From Vanrija pseudolonga (taxonomy: Eukaryota > Basidiomycota > Tremellomycetes > Trichosporonales > Trichosporonaceae): DNA of 64,000 nucleotides. The notes under the pieces are model-generated. The model was not told the DNA's origin. It saw nothing but the letters and a program-made list of their open reading frames with translations, and ran no database searches. Position numbers and translations under genes: made by a program. Of the stretch, positions 1-11,376 are shown one piece after another (within the stretch, counting starts at the first letter, position 1; the number at the start of each line of letters is the position of its first letter). Where the stretch lies: contig NC_085851.1 of the NCBI RefSeq assembly GCF_020906515.1, positions 1,240,001 to 1,304,000 of the forward strand. The letters are read 5' to 3'.

Positions 1-312
1 TCAGACGAAGGCCGTTGGCGTGGGTGCTATTAACATTGAACAGAGAGCGCCGGGGACGGTGCTCGGGGAGGAGGGGCAAAGCTTCAGTGGCGGACGGAGA
101 GTGTGGTACAGGAGTAGAAGTCGGCGGTGCGAGGCAGTCGCGCTTGTTGTCGTGGTCGCCTTGCTATCTGGGTCGCCATGCTCACTTCCACGGGCAGCAG
201 GAGGTACGCTCCACGCGCTCATGGCAGCGGTTGCACTTGGCCGTCTTGCGCTTCGCAAAGCTGGGCCGCCGTCAGCATTCACCCCCGTGTGCCTTCCCTC
301 GTACCACACTCA
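1..312. other. Non-coding left edge
   Basis: No supportable gene is seen. Open frames here have no family resemblance and no splice logic. The stretch most likely holds the 3' untranslated region of the small minus-strand gene that stops at 313, and perhaps the flank of a gene outside the window. Confidence 0.4.
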
Positions 313-639
313 CTAGAGCATGCTTCCCGGGACAACCGCAGCGAGGGCGATCATGCGCGCCTTGGGGAGGCTCGTGTCGTGGCCGAGCGCGGCGCACACC
401 TCGGCGGGGGTCGCGCCGTCGGCGAGAAGCGCTGGGGGAGTGGGGTGAGCCTCTGTTGCCGCCCGCAATCACCGCCGCGCGCACTCACCCTCGGCGTCGG
501 CGTCAGTCTTGGCAAGCTCGCGCTTCTCCTCGCTCGCGGTGGTGAAGGTCGGGCTTGGGGGCACCACGACGTTGGCGTCCTTGGTGTCGGCGTACGGCGG
601 GGGGACCGAGGCCGTGGGCGAGGGAGGGACGAGCGACAT
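313..639 (-). CDS. Small unknown protein, 89 aa, two exons
   Basis: I do not recognise this protein. The model joins 639-489 to 431-313 through a GTGAGT...CCCAG intron in phase 1 and gives 89 residues. The N-terminal half is Pro/Ser/Thr-rich with two similar VPPSPT-type segments (around residues 4-9 and 25-30) and an acidic KTDADAE stretch. The C-terminal half is a compact, likely helical Ala-rich segment (LLADGATPAEVCAALG). No signal peptide or membrane segment is evident. The start is supported by a TATATA box about 115 bases upstream and by the pyrimidine-rich leader that follows it. Function is unknown. The exon model is fairly secure because the frame stays open across the intron and stops cleanly. 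Confidence 0.55.
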
Positions 640-2014
640 GGTGGTGCGGGAGAGGGTGAGGCGGAAGAGGTAGAAGTGGAGTATGGTTGAGGAGAGTGGT
701 GGTAGTGGTGTGACAGGTGTGCAGATGGCGAAGAAGCAACTTGATCAACCGCTCTATATATGCACGATGGGCACCACTGAGCGATTTGTCGGCGGCGGTG
801 CAGGCGGATCTGGACACATGTCTCACATCCCCTCGGTGGGCGGCACGGTCGGCTGCATCGCGTCGCGCCTTGGTGTGTCCACCAGATCTGCATGCGCCCG
901 AGACAAGACGGCACCACCGATTCCAGAACAACATGCATCGCTATCGTCGTTGAAAGGTGTGTTCTGGGCGGGTTGGCGCGGAGATGCCGGAAGCGAGCAG
1001 CCGGGGGCGGTGCATCTCGACGCAACAGGTGCCACTATGGGAACCGGCGTGGCGGGTCGAATACATCGGTCTGCGGTGCGAGAGGTTGTCCTCGGTCACA
1101 ATGATGTGCATGTTACTGGGACCGAGGCAAGATGCATCGGGCAGAGTGGCAGTACGCCTGCGTCGGACGAGTGCGTCGAGATGCCCAAGTTGCAACAACT
1201 GCTCCCAACATTCTCCTCGACCGCAGAGTGATTTCATGACCCGACGTTTGCGTCAGGCAATGGGCCTCTCTCGCGATAAACGTCTAATAAACATCGAACC
1301 TGTCCTGTCGGTCTCCACGAGTACAAGGACAGTATGCACTGGGCTCGTGATGGCTGAACATCCAAGAACAACCCCTCGACGTGGCGCAAGCACTCATCCT
1401 TACTTCACTTCATTTGGCAGACCAGCTGAGCACTACACCCACTGTGAGCTCGCCGAGGCCCCGCCGTCATCCTTGTCACCCAATCACGACATCGTCAATT
1501 TTTCTACCCGATAGGCAGAGGAACGGACTGTAAGTGAAGGGGGCGTGAGAATATGATGGACTCGCAGCAACGAGGATGGGTCTCAGGAGAGGTTGTCGCC
1601 TCCTTTCACGTCCCAGTCATGGCACGAACAACTGTGTCATGTCTGACGTCGCTTCGGCCCTGTGACGCCAGAGTGCCCTACGATGACCCCGCGCTCGTCA
1701 CGCTAACCCGACAACAGCATCAAGTGAAGGGGTTAGTCGCGTACCGTGACCGCAGGTGTGGCTCGGGTCGGGCTCCCCCTCGCCAGGCACGCCACTCCTG
1801 GCGACGCGGTGGATCGCGTCGGTCGCGCCGTGTTACCGTCTCGCGGTCGCGGCGTCGCTTTGCAACGCACGCGTCGTCTACAAGGCGCACCGTGGCGCGC
1901 AGCGCGCGGTCGCGGTCGTGCCAGCCCCCGCCGGACCCCCGGTCCAAGATTCTCTGTCTGCTAGGCACGACCGACCCCTGACTGGCAGGCTGCATCTCGG
2001 ACTTGCCTACACCT
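640..2014. other. Intergenic region without a supportable gene
   Basis: This 1.4 kb separates the small unknown gene (its promoter lies at the left end) from the 3' end of the calpain-like gene. Open frames exist on both strands, the longest about 185 codons on the plus strand, but none shows a recognisable domain or a convincing start. Two copies of an AAGTGAAGGGG motif occur at 1532-1542 and 1722-1732. Confidence 0.4.
755..760 (-). promoter_or_regulatory. TATA box of the small unknown gene
   Basis: TATATA lies about 115 bases upstream of the minus-strand ATG at 639. It is followed on that strand by a C/T-rich leader, as expected for a core promoter. Confidence 0.45.
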
Positions 2015-3140
2015 CTACGAGCCTTGGGCGCCCGGCCCCGGCGGCCCCTGGCGCGCCGTGACGTTCGCGCTCTTCCCCAGCGCCGGGTAGTTCGCGATAC
2101 TGTCTACGGGCCCCGTCTCCCAGTTGGCGGGGTACGCCGGCGGGCCGATGATGTCCTTGACCTTGTCGTAGTCGTACGGCTGCGCGGGCGGGAACCAGGG
2201 GTTGCGGAGGGTGAGGCTGGGGCGTGAGCACAGCACGAGGTCAAGCCCAAGGCGGAGAACTCACACCCGCGTCCCGTTCGCGTCCACATGCGCACCGTAC
2301 ACCGCGTACGCGTGGTGGCCGCGCATCGTGTCGAGCAGCTCGACGCGCTTGCTCGTCGCGACGAGCATGGGCGTCAGGCCGCCCTTGGCGAGGAGCTCAA
2401 ACTTGCCCGGAAAGTCGCCGTACCACTCGTGTCCTGCCGGCACTTCATAGTGGATCTCGAGGCCCGTCAGCCAGCGCAGCGACTGCGTGAATGTCAGCTT
2501 CGCTCTGAGCGTCTCGGCCCACGTTGTCCGTCGGCACATTGCGCATGCCCAGCCCGCCGCCGAGCACCGTCGTGCCCCTGTCCGTGGGCGTGTGCGCGCC
2601 CGTCACGGCATGGTGCAGCGCGCCAGGCCACCACGGCGCGCCGGCGTTGTTCTGGTTGGTCATGTACCCCTTGCCCGCGAGCGCGTGGGGCACGCTGCTC
2701 ACGGCCACCGGGCCGGTGAACTGCGCGTCGTCGGGCGGCGCGCGCCGCTGCAGCTGGTACACCATCGCGTCGACGCTCGTGCTGTTCTCGCGCCCGTTGT
2801 CGGCGCCGGTGCGCAGCAGCGCCTCGATCCACGACGCGTTGTGGTGCGCCAGCGCGACCAGCGTCGCGGCGAACCCGCAGTCTGCCTCGCTGTTCTGCTC
2901 GACGTCGTCGGGGTGCGGGTGCCCGCTCGCGCCATACAGCGGCGCCGAGGGCCAGAACGCCTTGTTCGGGTCCAGCCCGCGCGACTGCCAGTCGGCAGGG
3001 CACTCGCCGTACCGCGTGTCGCCGTCATACGACGGGGGGCACCGCACCATGTCCTCGCGCCGGGCGAGGTCGGGCAGCGGGGCTGGGAGAGCAAGCGCGG
3101 GGATGAGGAGGCCAGCTGCTAAAATGGTGAGAGTGAGCAT
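2015..3140 (-). CDS. Secreted calpain-like cysteine protease (family C2-like)
   Basis: Three exons (3140-2523, 2482-2265, 2216-2015) encode 345 residues. The start ATG opens a signal peptide with a hydrophobic core (about residues 3-19) ending near LALPAPL. The mature protein carries the three calpain active-site signatures in order: ADCGF around Cys88 (calpains have GDCWF), GHHAYAV around His263, and LTLRNPW with Asn284. The Cys-His-Asn order and the LRNPW block, which spans the second splice junction, are the basis for the call. No calcium-binding C2L or EF-hand domains follow, so this is a minimal catalytic-core form. Exported calpain-fold proteins are unusual, since classical calpains are cytosolic. 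The first intron (GTGGGC donor, 40 bases) is less certain than the second (GTGAGT...CCCCAG). It could be an extracellular protease or an inactive relative. Confidence 0.6.
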
Positions 3141-3260
3141 TGTAGGTAGGTGGGGGCCGATACGTCTTCGGCGCTCGTACTGCGCTTTATGAGCTCCACG
3201 CCGCGGCCACCAACGATGCATCAACTGCTCACGCCGCGTCGCTTGGAAACAGAACGCGCT

Positions 3261-3278
3261 TCAAGTGAAGGGGTCAGT
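3261..3278. promoter_or_regulatory. GTGAAGGGG motif upstream of the calpain-like gene
   Basis: TCAAGTGAAGGGGTCAGT lies about 120 bases upstream of the calpain-like ATG. A copy differing at one base sits at 1720-1737. The core AGGGG equals the yeast stress response element. A regulatory role is inference. Confidence 0.3.
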
Positions 3279-3397
3279 GTCGCACGCGACTAGTTTTGTA
3301 TGTGAAGCAACCTTGTTTGTGTCGTAAGGCCAAGTTCACGTCAGGCACACCGCCACAAGCTCAGCACAACCGCCGTTGTATCCACCAGGCTCGAGGC

Positions 3398-6315
3398 CTA
3401 TGCATCTTGTAGCTGCAAGGTCCAGTTGTAGGGCTGGAACTTTGTGCCCAGACCGCGTGCACGCTCCGGGTTCATACTGTAGTCGAGGCGGCGCGGTCGG
3501 AGCCACTTGCGTGGCTCCAAGTCGAGAATGTTGCCAATGATCTCAGCGGCGAAGTATCTGAGGAAGAGTTAGCTTGGTCCACTGCAGCCGATGCTTGCCA
3601 CTCACGGAGGGAACTTGCCACCACCCTTATCGCCCTCGTCCATGCCGCCGAGCTCGTCGTCGTCGCCGCGGCCCGCAGCATCATCCATGCCTTCAATAAC
3701 GTGCCCGTAGCCCTTCTCGCCCTTGTAGTCCCACATGACCATGAAGTAGGGGAGGTTGGGCACGAGCATGCGCCTGAATCCGCCTGGGCGCGTCGAGAAG
3801 TCGAGCAGCTTCTTGTGCTGCGTCCACTCGCTCTCGGACGCCAGGATCGACTCGCGGAAGTAGGCAGGCGCGTCGGCAAACTGGTCAGCAGGCAGAGGGA
3901 CACATTCGATCACCGTGTGTCGCTGCTGCCTGAAGCTCAGGATGGTCTCGTAGAAGACCACACCCTTGTTCTCAGCCGCGAACATGCGCATCAGGGATTT
4001 CTGGAAGTTCTGGGCGGGTCAGCGATGCCTACATTCGTCAACCCACCTTGACCTCCTCCCACTCCTCGTCGTCCATCTCGAGCGTGCTCATGTGGTGCTG
4101 GAGAGGCACGATGAGGCAGTGGCCGGGCACCAGCTCCTCTGTGAGCGTGCAGCACAGATACGTCTTCTTGCTGAGCGCCACGATCGCAGTCAGGGGGTTC
4201 CTGTCGTCCTGGTAGCAGAATGGACAGCTGTCCAGAGCACGCTTGGTGCGAGCAAAGTCTGGTTGTTAGCGCCAGCTCCACCAACACACCACACCCACCA
4301 TTGATTGCGAACGCGCGCTTCATCGCGTCCGTCTTCATGCGCTTCCTCGCAAGCTTCTCGGCGTTGTCGTCCGCGTAATCATGGTCGTCCTGGAATCGGC
4401 CATCCCTCGAGATCTGTGCAGCCAGCTCGGCGTCCAGGTTCTTCATGTCGCCGGCACCGCCACCAAAGCGCTCCTGCCGCACCATCTCGCCGAGGGTGAT
4501 ATCGTCGTCGTCGGCATTGTATCGCAACAAGTTGCCCTGCTTGTCGCGGGACTCAAACTGCATTGTCAGCCATGTCCCGCACTTACGCACACAAACCTTG
4601 GGCTCCTTCTTGCGCCTGTTGCCCTGCTTCTGCGCCTCGTCCTCCTTGCCGTGCCCGACGTCGTATAGCCTTCCCTGGCCATCAAGGGTAGGCAGGACCT
4701 CGATGCGGACCTGGTTTCCGTCCTCGTCCTCGCGGATGAGGCCACCCGTCGCGGTCGATCCTGCACCAGCCTCGACAGCACGCTCGCGCTCGCGGTCATA
4801 CTGCTCCTCGAGCGCCTCGGCGTCGGCGTCGTCCGTCAACTTGGCGCGCAGGACCTTGGCCTGCAGGCGGTTGAGCTGCTCGATCGTCATGACAGGTCGG
4901 CCATCCGGATGGCCTCCTGCAGCCGAGGATCCCGGCTCGCCCGATGCGCCTCGCGTGAGCGCTTGCGGCGTGAAGACGCTCGGAATCGGCGTCGCTCCCT
5001 TGAGAGGTGTACCGATGCGCGGCACGCCGCCGCTCTCCTGGCGCTTGAGGGCGTCCACGCGCGCCGCACCAGTCGGGGTATGCGCGCCACCACCGTCGCG
5101 CGTGTCCTCTCCAGGGCGGCGGAAGCCCTGCCTCGAACCTGGGCGCGAGTCGTCCGAGGGGTTGTTGAACACGAACCGGCGGTTGTCAGGCGTGCGCTGC
5201 CCCGAGCTTGGGCCCGAGTCGTTCCCCTGCCGTCCCCGTCCACGACGCCTCGCCTCCCGTTCGTCGAGGACACGGCGCTCCTCGAGCGCCTCGTTGAAGT
5301 CATCCAGCGAGCCATAGCGCTCCAGCGCGACCTCCTCGACGGAACGGCCTTGCTCCTCGGCCTGCTCGTACAGCCGGCGCAACTTCATCATGCGCCACTG
5401 GTAGCCTGGTCCACCTGGCACGACCTTCTTCTCTGAAAAAGTCAGCCGTTGTAGTCTAACTTCACCAACCTTCAGTCTTGTACTCGTCCACCGTCTTGCC
5501 CTCGAGCAGCTGTGTGTTGAGCTCGTACTTGCTGTGAACGACCTGGGAGCGTCAGATGCAAACATGCCGAGCGCCAATCTGACCCACCTTTGCAGGGTCA
5601 GGCTTCTTATCGTTCGGGTCCTTGCGCTTGTGCGTGGTACCCAGAGAGCCGAAGAAGTCGTCCCCTCCAGCGGATCGAGACGGCGCGGCCTCGTCCTCGT
5701 CCTCCTTGCCAATCATCCATGAATCACGGCGAGCGTCCGTCGCACGTCGAGGAGGCGAGGGTTCGCCATGCGCAACAGCCGTAGACTTGAGCGGGAGTGA
5801 GTCCGCAGTCGGGATAGTACCCACGGCACTCTGAAGGTGACAATCAGCCCTCTTCCCTGTAACCCTCCGCCACTCACCACAGTCTCGACGTCCTTCTCCA
5901 CCCACATGTCGCCGGCCTCGTCGTCGTCGACAACGGCGACACCCTCCTTGCGCTTCTCTCTCCGCTCATCCTTGTCGCGGCGCTTCTCCTTCTTGGCCCG
6001 CTTGCGCTCTCGCCGCTCCTCCTCAGTCTCGTTTCGGCGAGGTCGTCGGAAGTCATCCTCCTCGTCCGAGTACCGCGAGCGATGGCTTGAGCGGTGGGAG
6101 CGGTCACGATCACGGTCATGATCACGGTCACGATCGCGGCTCTTGTGGTGGTCGTGGTCCTTCTCACTGCCGCGGTCTCGATCACGATCACGGTGATCCT
6201 TGTCCCGATCGCGGCGCTCCCTATCCCTCTCTCGGTCTCGGTGGGAGTGGTCTCGGTCGCGGCGGGGGGAACGAGAGCGTGAGCGGTCCCTCCTAGAGGA
6301 AGAATGGTCACCCAT
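3398..6315 (-). CDS. CWF19: Cwf19-like spliceosome/lariat-turnover protein
   Basis: A multi-exon gene encoding roughly 880 residues. The N-terminus is a strongly charged Arg/Asp/Ser region (RDRDRDHDRD-type repeats) followed by a basic Lys/Arg helix (RERKRAKKEKRRDK). The middle is long, charged and coiled-coil-like with typical Cwf19 blocks (GEMVRQERFG, ARKRMKTDAMKRAF). The C-terminal half holds the CwfJ domains: a CPFC zinc-binding pair, the HIT-like GHCLIVPLQHH core, then the second CwfJ domain ending in the conserved EPRKWLRPRRLDYSMNPER block. Cwf19/Drn1 proteins associate with the late spliceosome and with debranching enzyme Dbr1 in intron-lariat turnover, so a nuclear location is expected. 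Introns are very short; one candidate near 4566-4598 would be only 33 bases, so that junction is uncertain. The start was chosen as the first ATG before the RD-rich domain. Confidence 0.9.
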
Positions 6316-6973
6316 TTCTCCTCTTGCTGGCGTACAGATAGGTGGGCGGCGAGGTGGAAGAAAGGTTGAGTGACTGAACGGCTTGCAACTCGCTTGGGTG
6401 GATCAGGTGATGGAACAGTGGCCGATTCCAATGACGCTGTTCACCACAAAAATGCTCCCGTCTCCTATCAGTTACAGCGACGAGATTGCATCTGTCCACC
6501 AAAGCCTACACTCTACAATGTACAGTACTGGAAGACGGCGATGGACAGCCCAGCGAGCTGAGAATGTGCGCTGGCTCACTAGTTTAAGCAAGCTACCACG
6601 AGGTAGGTTGTGGTTGGGGAGGCGAGGGGAAGGGGTGGGGGAATTTGTTGAGGTGAGGTAAATGAAAAATGACTTGAGGAGCAGACGGACGTCGAGGGGC
6701 TGGTTGCAGTTGCCCTCGGTGCAGAGGCCGGATCGTTATATGTTGTGGTGTCGGTGGTGGTGGTGGCGAGATGGGGATGGTCCGATGCGGCAGATTCTAG
6801 GTGGCAGCGACACGGTTGCGCGCGCCGCCAATGCGGTTGCGAGGCCTTGGAAACACAAACAAGAGTCGAGACGGAGGAAAAATAGAACGGAAGGCGAGAC
6901 AATATGCGAGGTAATGAAACCAGGTGGCGAGGTGCCCTCTAGGCAAGCTTCCCACGGTCTAGTCGGCGACGAT
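6316..6973. other. Intergenic, CWF19 promoter and importin alpha 3' region
   Basis: No gene is seen. The left part is the upstream region of CWF19. The right part is G-rich on the plus strand and probably holds the 3' untranslated region of importin alpha. Confidence 0.5.
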
Positions 6974-9020
6974 TTAAGCACCAAAGTTGAAGCCACCCTG
7001 GGGAGCGGCGACAGAGGACTGGAAGGCGTAGTTGCCTGCGGCGTCCACGGCGGGGGCGGCGCCGTCGGCCTCCTCCTCGTCGTCGTCGGGGAAGTACTTG
7101 TCCATGATGTAGTAGCACTTCTTGTAGATCTCGAGGTTCTCGTGGTGCTGGAGGTTGTGGATGGCGACCATTCCGCCGGCCTCCTCGATGAAGCGGGCGT
7201 ACTGGTTCTCGGCACCGGGGCCAGCGGCCTCCTTGTCGATCTCACCGACCTTGAGGATGTTCTCAAGACCGTCGAGGGCGACCTGGATGATCTTGTTGTC
7301 CATCGAGCCGAGGAGGTCGCACATGGGCTTGATGCAGCCCTGCTGGACGAGGTAGCGGATCTGGTTGGGCTCCGAGAGACCACCCGAGGTGGCGTTGGAG
7401 ATGGCCCAGCATGCCTCCTTCTTGGTCTTGAAGTCGGCGTTCTGGAGGATGGTGATAAGGGGAGGGATGATGTTGGCGTCGATGATGGCCTGGATCTGGT
7501 GGGGCGAACCAGCGGTGATGTTGGAGATGGTCCAGCAGGCCTCCTTGCGGATGCCGTCCTTGGGCGAGCTAAGGAGGCTGAGCAAAGCAGGGAGAGCACC
7601 CGACGAGATGATGACCTGAGTCTGGAGGTCGTCACCAGTGACAATGTTGCCAACCGAGCGGAGAGCAGGGGTCTGGACGGCAGTCGAGGGGTGGATCAGG
7701 AGGTCCACAAGACGACGGCAGACACCGCTCTCGATAACGGCCTGGATCTTGTCGTTGGTACCGTCCGAGAGGTACGAGATGGCCCAGCAGGCGTCAATGA
7801 GAACCTCGTCGTCAAGCGAGTAGATGAGCTTGGAAAGGACGGGGAGGGCGGGCGAGATGAGGTTCCAGTCAGGCTGGGGAGACTTGCCACGGCAGAAGTT
7901 GGACAGAGTCCAGGTGGCGTTGCGGACCATCGACAGCTTGTGGTTCTCGTTGAGGAGCTGGAGCAGGGGCTGAAGGGCACCCTGGCTGAGGACGTGGTCA
8001 CGGCACTTGGGCGAGTCACCGGCAATGTTACCAAGAGCCCAGACGCTGAAAGAGTCAGTTGTAGGTCGCAAGAAGGCGAAAGCCGCTGCACTTACGCCTG
8101 CTCGCGCACGTCAAGGACGGGCGAAGAAAGGAGGCGGATGAAGAGGGGAACGGCGCCAGCGGCAATAACAACCTGGGTGTGCTCCGAGGTGCCCGAGGCA
8201 ATGTTGGTCAAAGCCCAAGCAGCCTCAAACTGGAGCATGGTGTTGCTCGAGTTGAGGAACTCGACAAAGCGGGGGACGACACCGCACTCGATCACGCGGT
8301 CGATAGGGGGGTTCTTCTCCTTCGAGAGGAGCTTGCGGAACTTGGTGGTCGCGTCAAGCTGGGTCTCGGGGTCGTTGCTGTAGATGGCCTGGAGCATCTG
8401 GGGGAGGGTGTCGCCGAGGGCGGCGTCACCGAGCTCCTCTCCATCGTCGTCCGAGTCGAGGTCGTCATCAGCAGCAGCCTGGAAGTTACGGCGCTTGGCA
8501 ATAGACTCCTCGCGCTAAGAGTTGCGTCAGCGGACGAGCCTGACGCAAGGGCCTAGGCCAGTAGGACAATGCAGCGGCAAGACCGAAACAAGCGACTTGC
8601 GATGTGCTTGCGCGGGCGTAGGGGCCTTCATCTTGATGTTGACCAGGTTGAAGGGACCCCCAGCACCCACAAACAAGGTCTTGCCACTGCACGGATCCAG
8701 GCTGGTCTGACGCGCCCAGTACACAAAAACCTACCTTTTGCCTGCGAATCTCGACCTGCTGCTCCTCACGTCGTCGGCGGAGCTGTGCATGTTAGTTGGG
8801 CTGTTTCGAGGGAAGCACACGCTGGGTGGCATGACGGGTGATGGGTAGGCTGGTTGGCTGGCTGGTGGGCGCGGGCGGCGACGGCGGCGGCGGCGGGAGG
8901 GGGTGGAGGAAGGAGGTGGAAACACAAATACTGGGCTGCTTGACTTACCTCCTGGGCAGAGAACTGGGTGCGGCCCTTGAAGTTTGAGCGACGGTGCTCA
9001 AGGTTGCGAGACTCGGCCAT
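6974..9020 (-). CDS. SRP1: Importin subunit alpha
   Basis: The nuclear import adaptor that binds classical nuclear localisation signals and hands cargo to importin beta. Four exons. Exon 1 (9020-8949, 24 codons) gives the start of the importin-beta-binding domain ([15 protein letters not shown]), exon 2 is tiny ([16 protein letters not shown]), and exon 3 carries [10 protein letters not shown] and the acidic linker. Ten armadillo repeats follow with the usual Trp/Asn pairs (for example [60 protein letters not shown]). The C-terminus is acidic (DDDEEEADG) and ends in GGFNFGA. Total length is near 530 residues, normal for the family. The opposite strand is open for more than 500 codons, but that frame is an antisense shadow. 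Confidence 0.97.
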
Positions 9021-9519
9021 GATCAAGTCTGTTTTTGAGAGGGGGGAGTGGGGAGAGAAGGAGACTGAGTGGAAGAGAGAGAGATTAGTGGAGACGTGTT
9101 AAGGAGGAAGATGGAAAGAGAAAAGGTGTGTGGGATGATTGTTGTGCTGTCCACTGCTGCCAGCCAGCCAGGAGTGCCTGTCCGTGGTAGGAGGTGGTGG
9201 CCAGTGAGCGCGCGCGCGTGCCCCTGGCTGGCGGCGCAAAAGTCACCACTGTGTGCAGCACACCACCTGTACACAAAGCTCGGGGAACGGGAGCAGCCCA
9301 GACAAAACCCAGACGTCACTGCCTGCCTGCGCACACCCGCACAGCGGCAACAAAAAAAAACCTTGAGACGGAATTAAATCTTGGAATTCAATGCTCGCGT
9401 GATGTGGGGGTAAGATTCAATTTCTGTGGGGTACAGTGATGACGGCACGAGGTAATGAGGCAGAAGACAGGGTGCGAGCAAATGAGGCGAGTGATGGATG
9501 CATGCAGTAAGAAGCTAGC
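9021..9519. other. Intergenic, importin alpha promoter
   Basis: Upstream region of importin alpha and 3' flank of the Qri7 gene, both on the minus strand. It contains a GCGCGCGCG run near 9210 and an A-tract at 9351-9360. No gene is seen. Confidence 0.5.
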
Positions 9520-10931
9520 CTATGGATCATAGCACGACGCCGGCACATCGTCGTACAGGTCCTCGAGGGACCAAGTTTTACGCAGCTCGAGGTCGAGCGG
9601 TTCACCCTTGAGCCCCGCTTGGAGGCGTAGGATACCGACCCATGCGATCATGGCGGCGTTGTCTGTGGTCAGCGGGCGCAACTTGGGCGTGCACGTACCG
9701 GTACACAGAGCGATTGGGGGGTAGTAAAGTGGCACAGGCGTGTCATTGGGAGCCACCTCGTCGAGCATGGTGCGGAGGCTGCTGTATCAGCGGCGCCAAG
9801 CCCACACTGGTCAACTACCCACCGCTCTCTCAGAGCAAGATTGCTCCCCACGCCGCCGGACACGACGAGGCCATTGACTGGCGTCTCGAGTCCCCGCATC
9901 ACGAGCGCGATCTTCGAGGCGAGGTGGTCAAACGCGGCGGTCTGGAACACGCGCGCAACCTCCCGCTGGACCGCTTCAGGAGGCGCCGAGTTGTCAATGT
10001 CGGGATGCAGCTCGCGGACCTGTAAAGCGGGGTACAGTCCAGCGAAGGACAGCGCCGCCTCGCTCGCCTTGAGCTGGGACAGCGGGCGCGCGCCTCGCGG
10101 CAGCGGGGCCGTGTCGTACGGCGGGAGAGGGGGTGCGGAGGCGTACTTCTCCAATACGGGTCCGAGGCCGGTGGTAGTCGAGTGCGGGAGGCGGAGGAGG
10201 CGCGCGACTTTGTCTATTGACTGGCTGGCAAGTGTCAGCCCGACTGCAATCCGCCACGTTCCTCACCCAACCGCACTGTCCAGCGTGTCGAGGAGGATCT
10301 TGTACGAGTCCAGCCGTTCCGCCAGCACGAGGATCGAGTGTCCCCCCGAAACGAGGAGCGTGAGGAACGGAAACGCTGGCGGTTCCTCCTCGGTCAACAG
10401 CACAGTCAGTGCATGCGCTTGCATGTGGTGCACACCGAGCACGGGTTTCTGTGTCGCCGCGGCCATCGCGCGTGCCGAGTTGACCCCGACGGACAGGCAG
10501 CCAAACATGCCCGGACCGCGGGTGTATGCTATTGCGTCGACCTCGCCGATGCTCAGGCCGGCCGAGTCGAGCGCCTCGGCGATGACCCCCGGCTGAGTTG
10601 CAGTCAGCACTACGCGCTGGTGCCGCCAGCTCACCATGGTGCGGATATGCGCCTCGTGCGCCTGGCGCGGCTGGATGCCACCGTACTGTGCGTTGATGTG
10701 ATGCTGTTTGCGCACAACGTTGGACAGGATACGCCGGTCGCTGCTGACGACAGCGGCGCACGCGTCGTCCGCGGACGACTCGAGGCCGAGGACCACGAGC
10801 GGCTTGCCGCTGGAGGGTGCCGAGGATGAGGACGGCCGGACGCGGGCCCGAGGCGTGCTCGGCCCAGCGACGGCGCACGCATATCTCGCTGCGATCGATA
10901 GCCGCGTCGCCTGTCTCAGCGTCTGAAGCAT
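9520..10931 (-). CDS. QRI7: Mitochondrial tRNA N6-adenosine threonylcarbamoyltransferase (Qri7/OSGEPL1)
   Basis: TsaD/Kae1-family enzyme. It transfers the threonylcarbamoyl group to A37 of ANN-decoding tRNAs; the Qri7 branch acts alone in mitochondria. The N-terminus (MLQTLRQATRLSIAARYACA) is basic and Ser/Arg-rich like a matrix presequence, which separates it from cytosolic Kae1. Family blocks visible in order are VVLGLESSADD, the INAQYGGIQPRQAHEAH segment, YTRGPGMFGCLSVG, the metal-binding HHMQAHA (HxxxH), LLVSGGHSIL, GLVVSGGVGSN and the C-terminal TTDNAAMIAW. Short introns interrupt it. The start is the only ATG that precedes the presequence in frame. It is minus-strand like its left neighbours. 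Confidence 0.92.
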
Positions 10932-11289
10932 CGTGTCGGTTTGGCACAGAGCCGGTTGTGCTGGATTGTTGTTTTTGGTCTGGAATGGAGGATCGAAAGT
11001 GGAGGCAGGTAAATTCGGGCCGGTGGCAGAGGCACCGACCTCTGCTTGCTGCCTGCTTCCGGCGTGTCCCGTCATCTCACTTTCAGCACCCTCCAATATT
11101 CTCTGATGTCTGTTCAAAATGCGTCTGGCATGAAGCAAGTAATGCAATCAGGGGGAAGAAAAGATGCAGACTCCGCAGCGCTACATCGTGAGAATTCCCC
11201 CAGACCAGGTGCCCGAAAGGATCTGCCTTCCTCGTCCTCCTCCTCAGCTTCCCTCGCACGCTCCCTCGTGCAGCAAAAGAGAGAGATAC
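10932..11289. other. Intergenic, QRI7 promoter
   Basis: Upstream region of QRI7 and 3' flank of the tRNA-Asn gene. No further gene is seen. Confidence 0.5.
11275..11278 (-). terminator. Pol III terminator of tRNA-Asn
   Basis: A TTTT run on the minus strand begins 12 bases past the discriminator base of the tRNA, as expected for RNA polymerase III. Confidence 0.6.
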
Positions 11290-11376
11290 CTGCCCCACAC
11301 GGGCTCGAACCGTGGACCTCGGAGTTGTCGTCTAATGATAACAGCTCCACGCGCTAGCCAACTGAGCCATAGGGCA
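11290..11376 (-). tRNA. tRNA-Asn(GTT) with a 13-base intron
   Basis: A complete cloverleaf can be drawn: acceptor TGCCCTA/TGGGGCA (one G-U pair), anticodon stem TGGAG/CTCCG, T arm CACGG-TTCGAGC-CCGTG, and discriminator G73 as in eukaryotic tRNA-Asn. The anticodon GTT is followed by A37 and then a 13-base intron (TCATTAGACGACA) at the canonical nuclear position. Mature length is 74. The D stem has one T-C mismatch (positions 12-23), which is unusual but leaves three pairs. Internal A and B boxes are present. Confidence 0.9.

Noticed and set aside
957-1514. A 185-codon plus-strand open frame in the 0.64-2.0 kb gap
   Set aside because: No ATG in a good context, no recognisable domain, and GC-rich DNA often stays open by chance.
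1720-3278. The two near-identical 18-base strings seen as terminal repeats of an inserted element
   Set aside because: They are short, flank a host-type gene with introns, and no element coding region or target duplication is seen.
6662-8383. A plus-strand open frame of more than 500 codons opposite importin alpha
   Set aside because: It is the antisense of conserved armadillo repeats and has no domain of its own; codon bias keeps it open.
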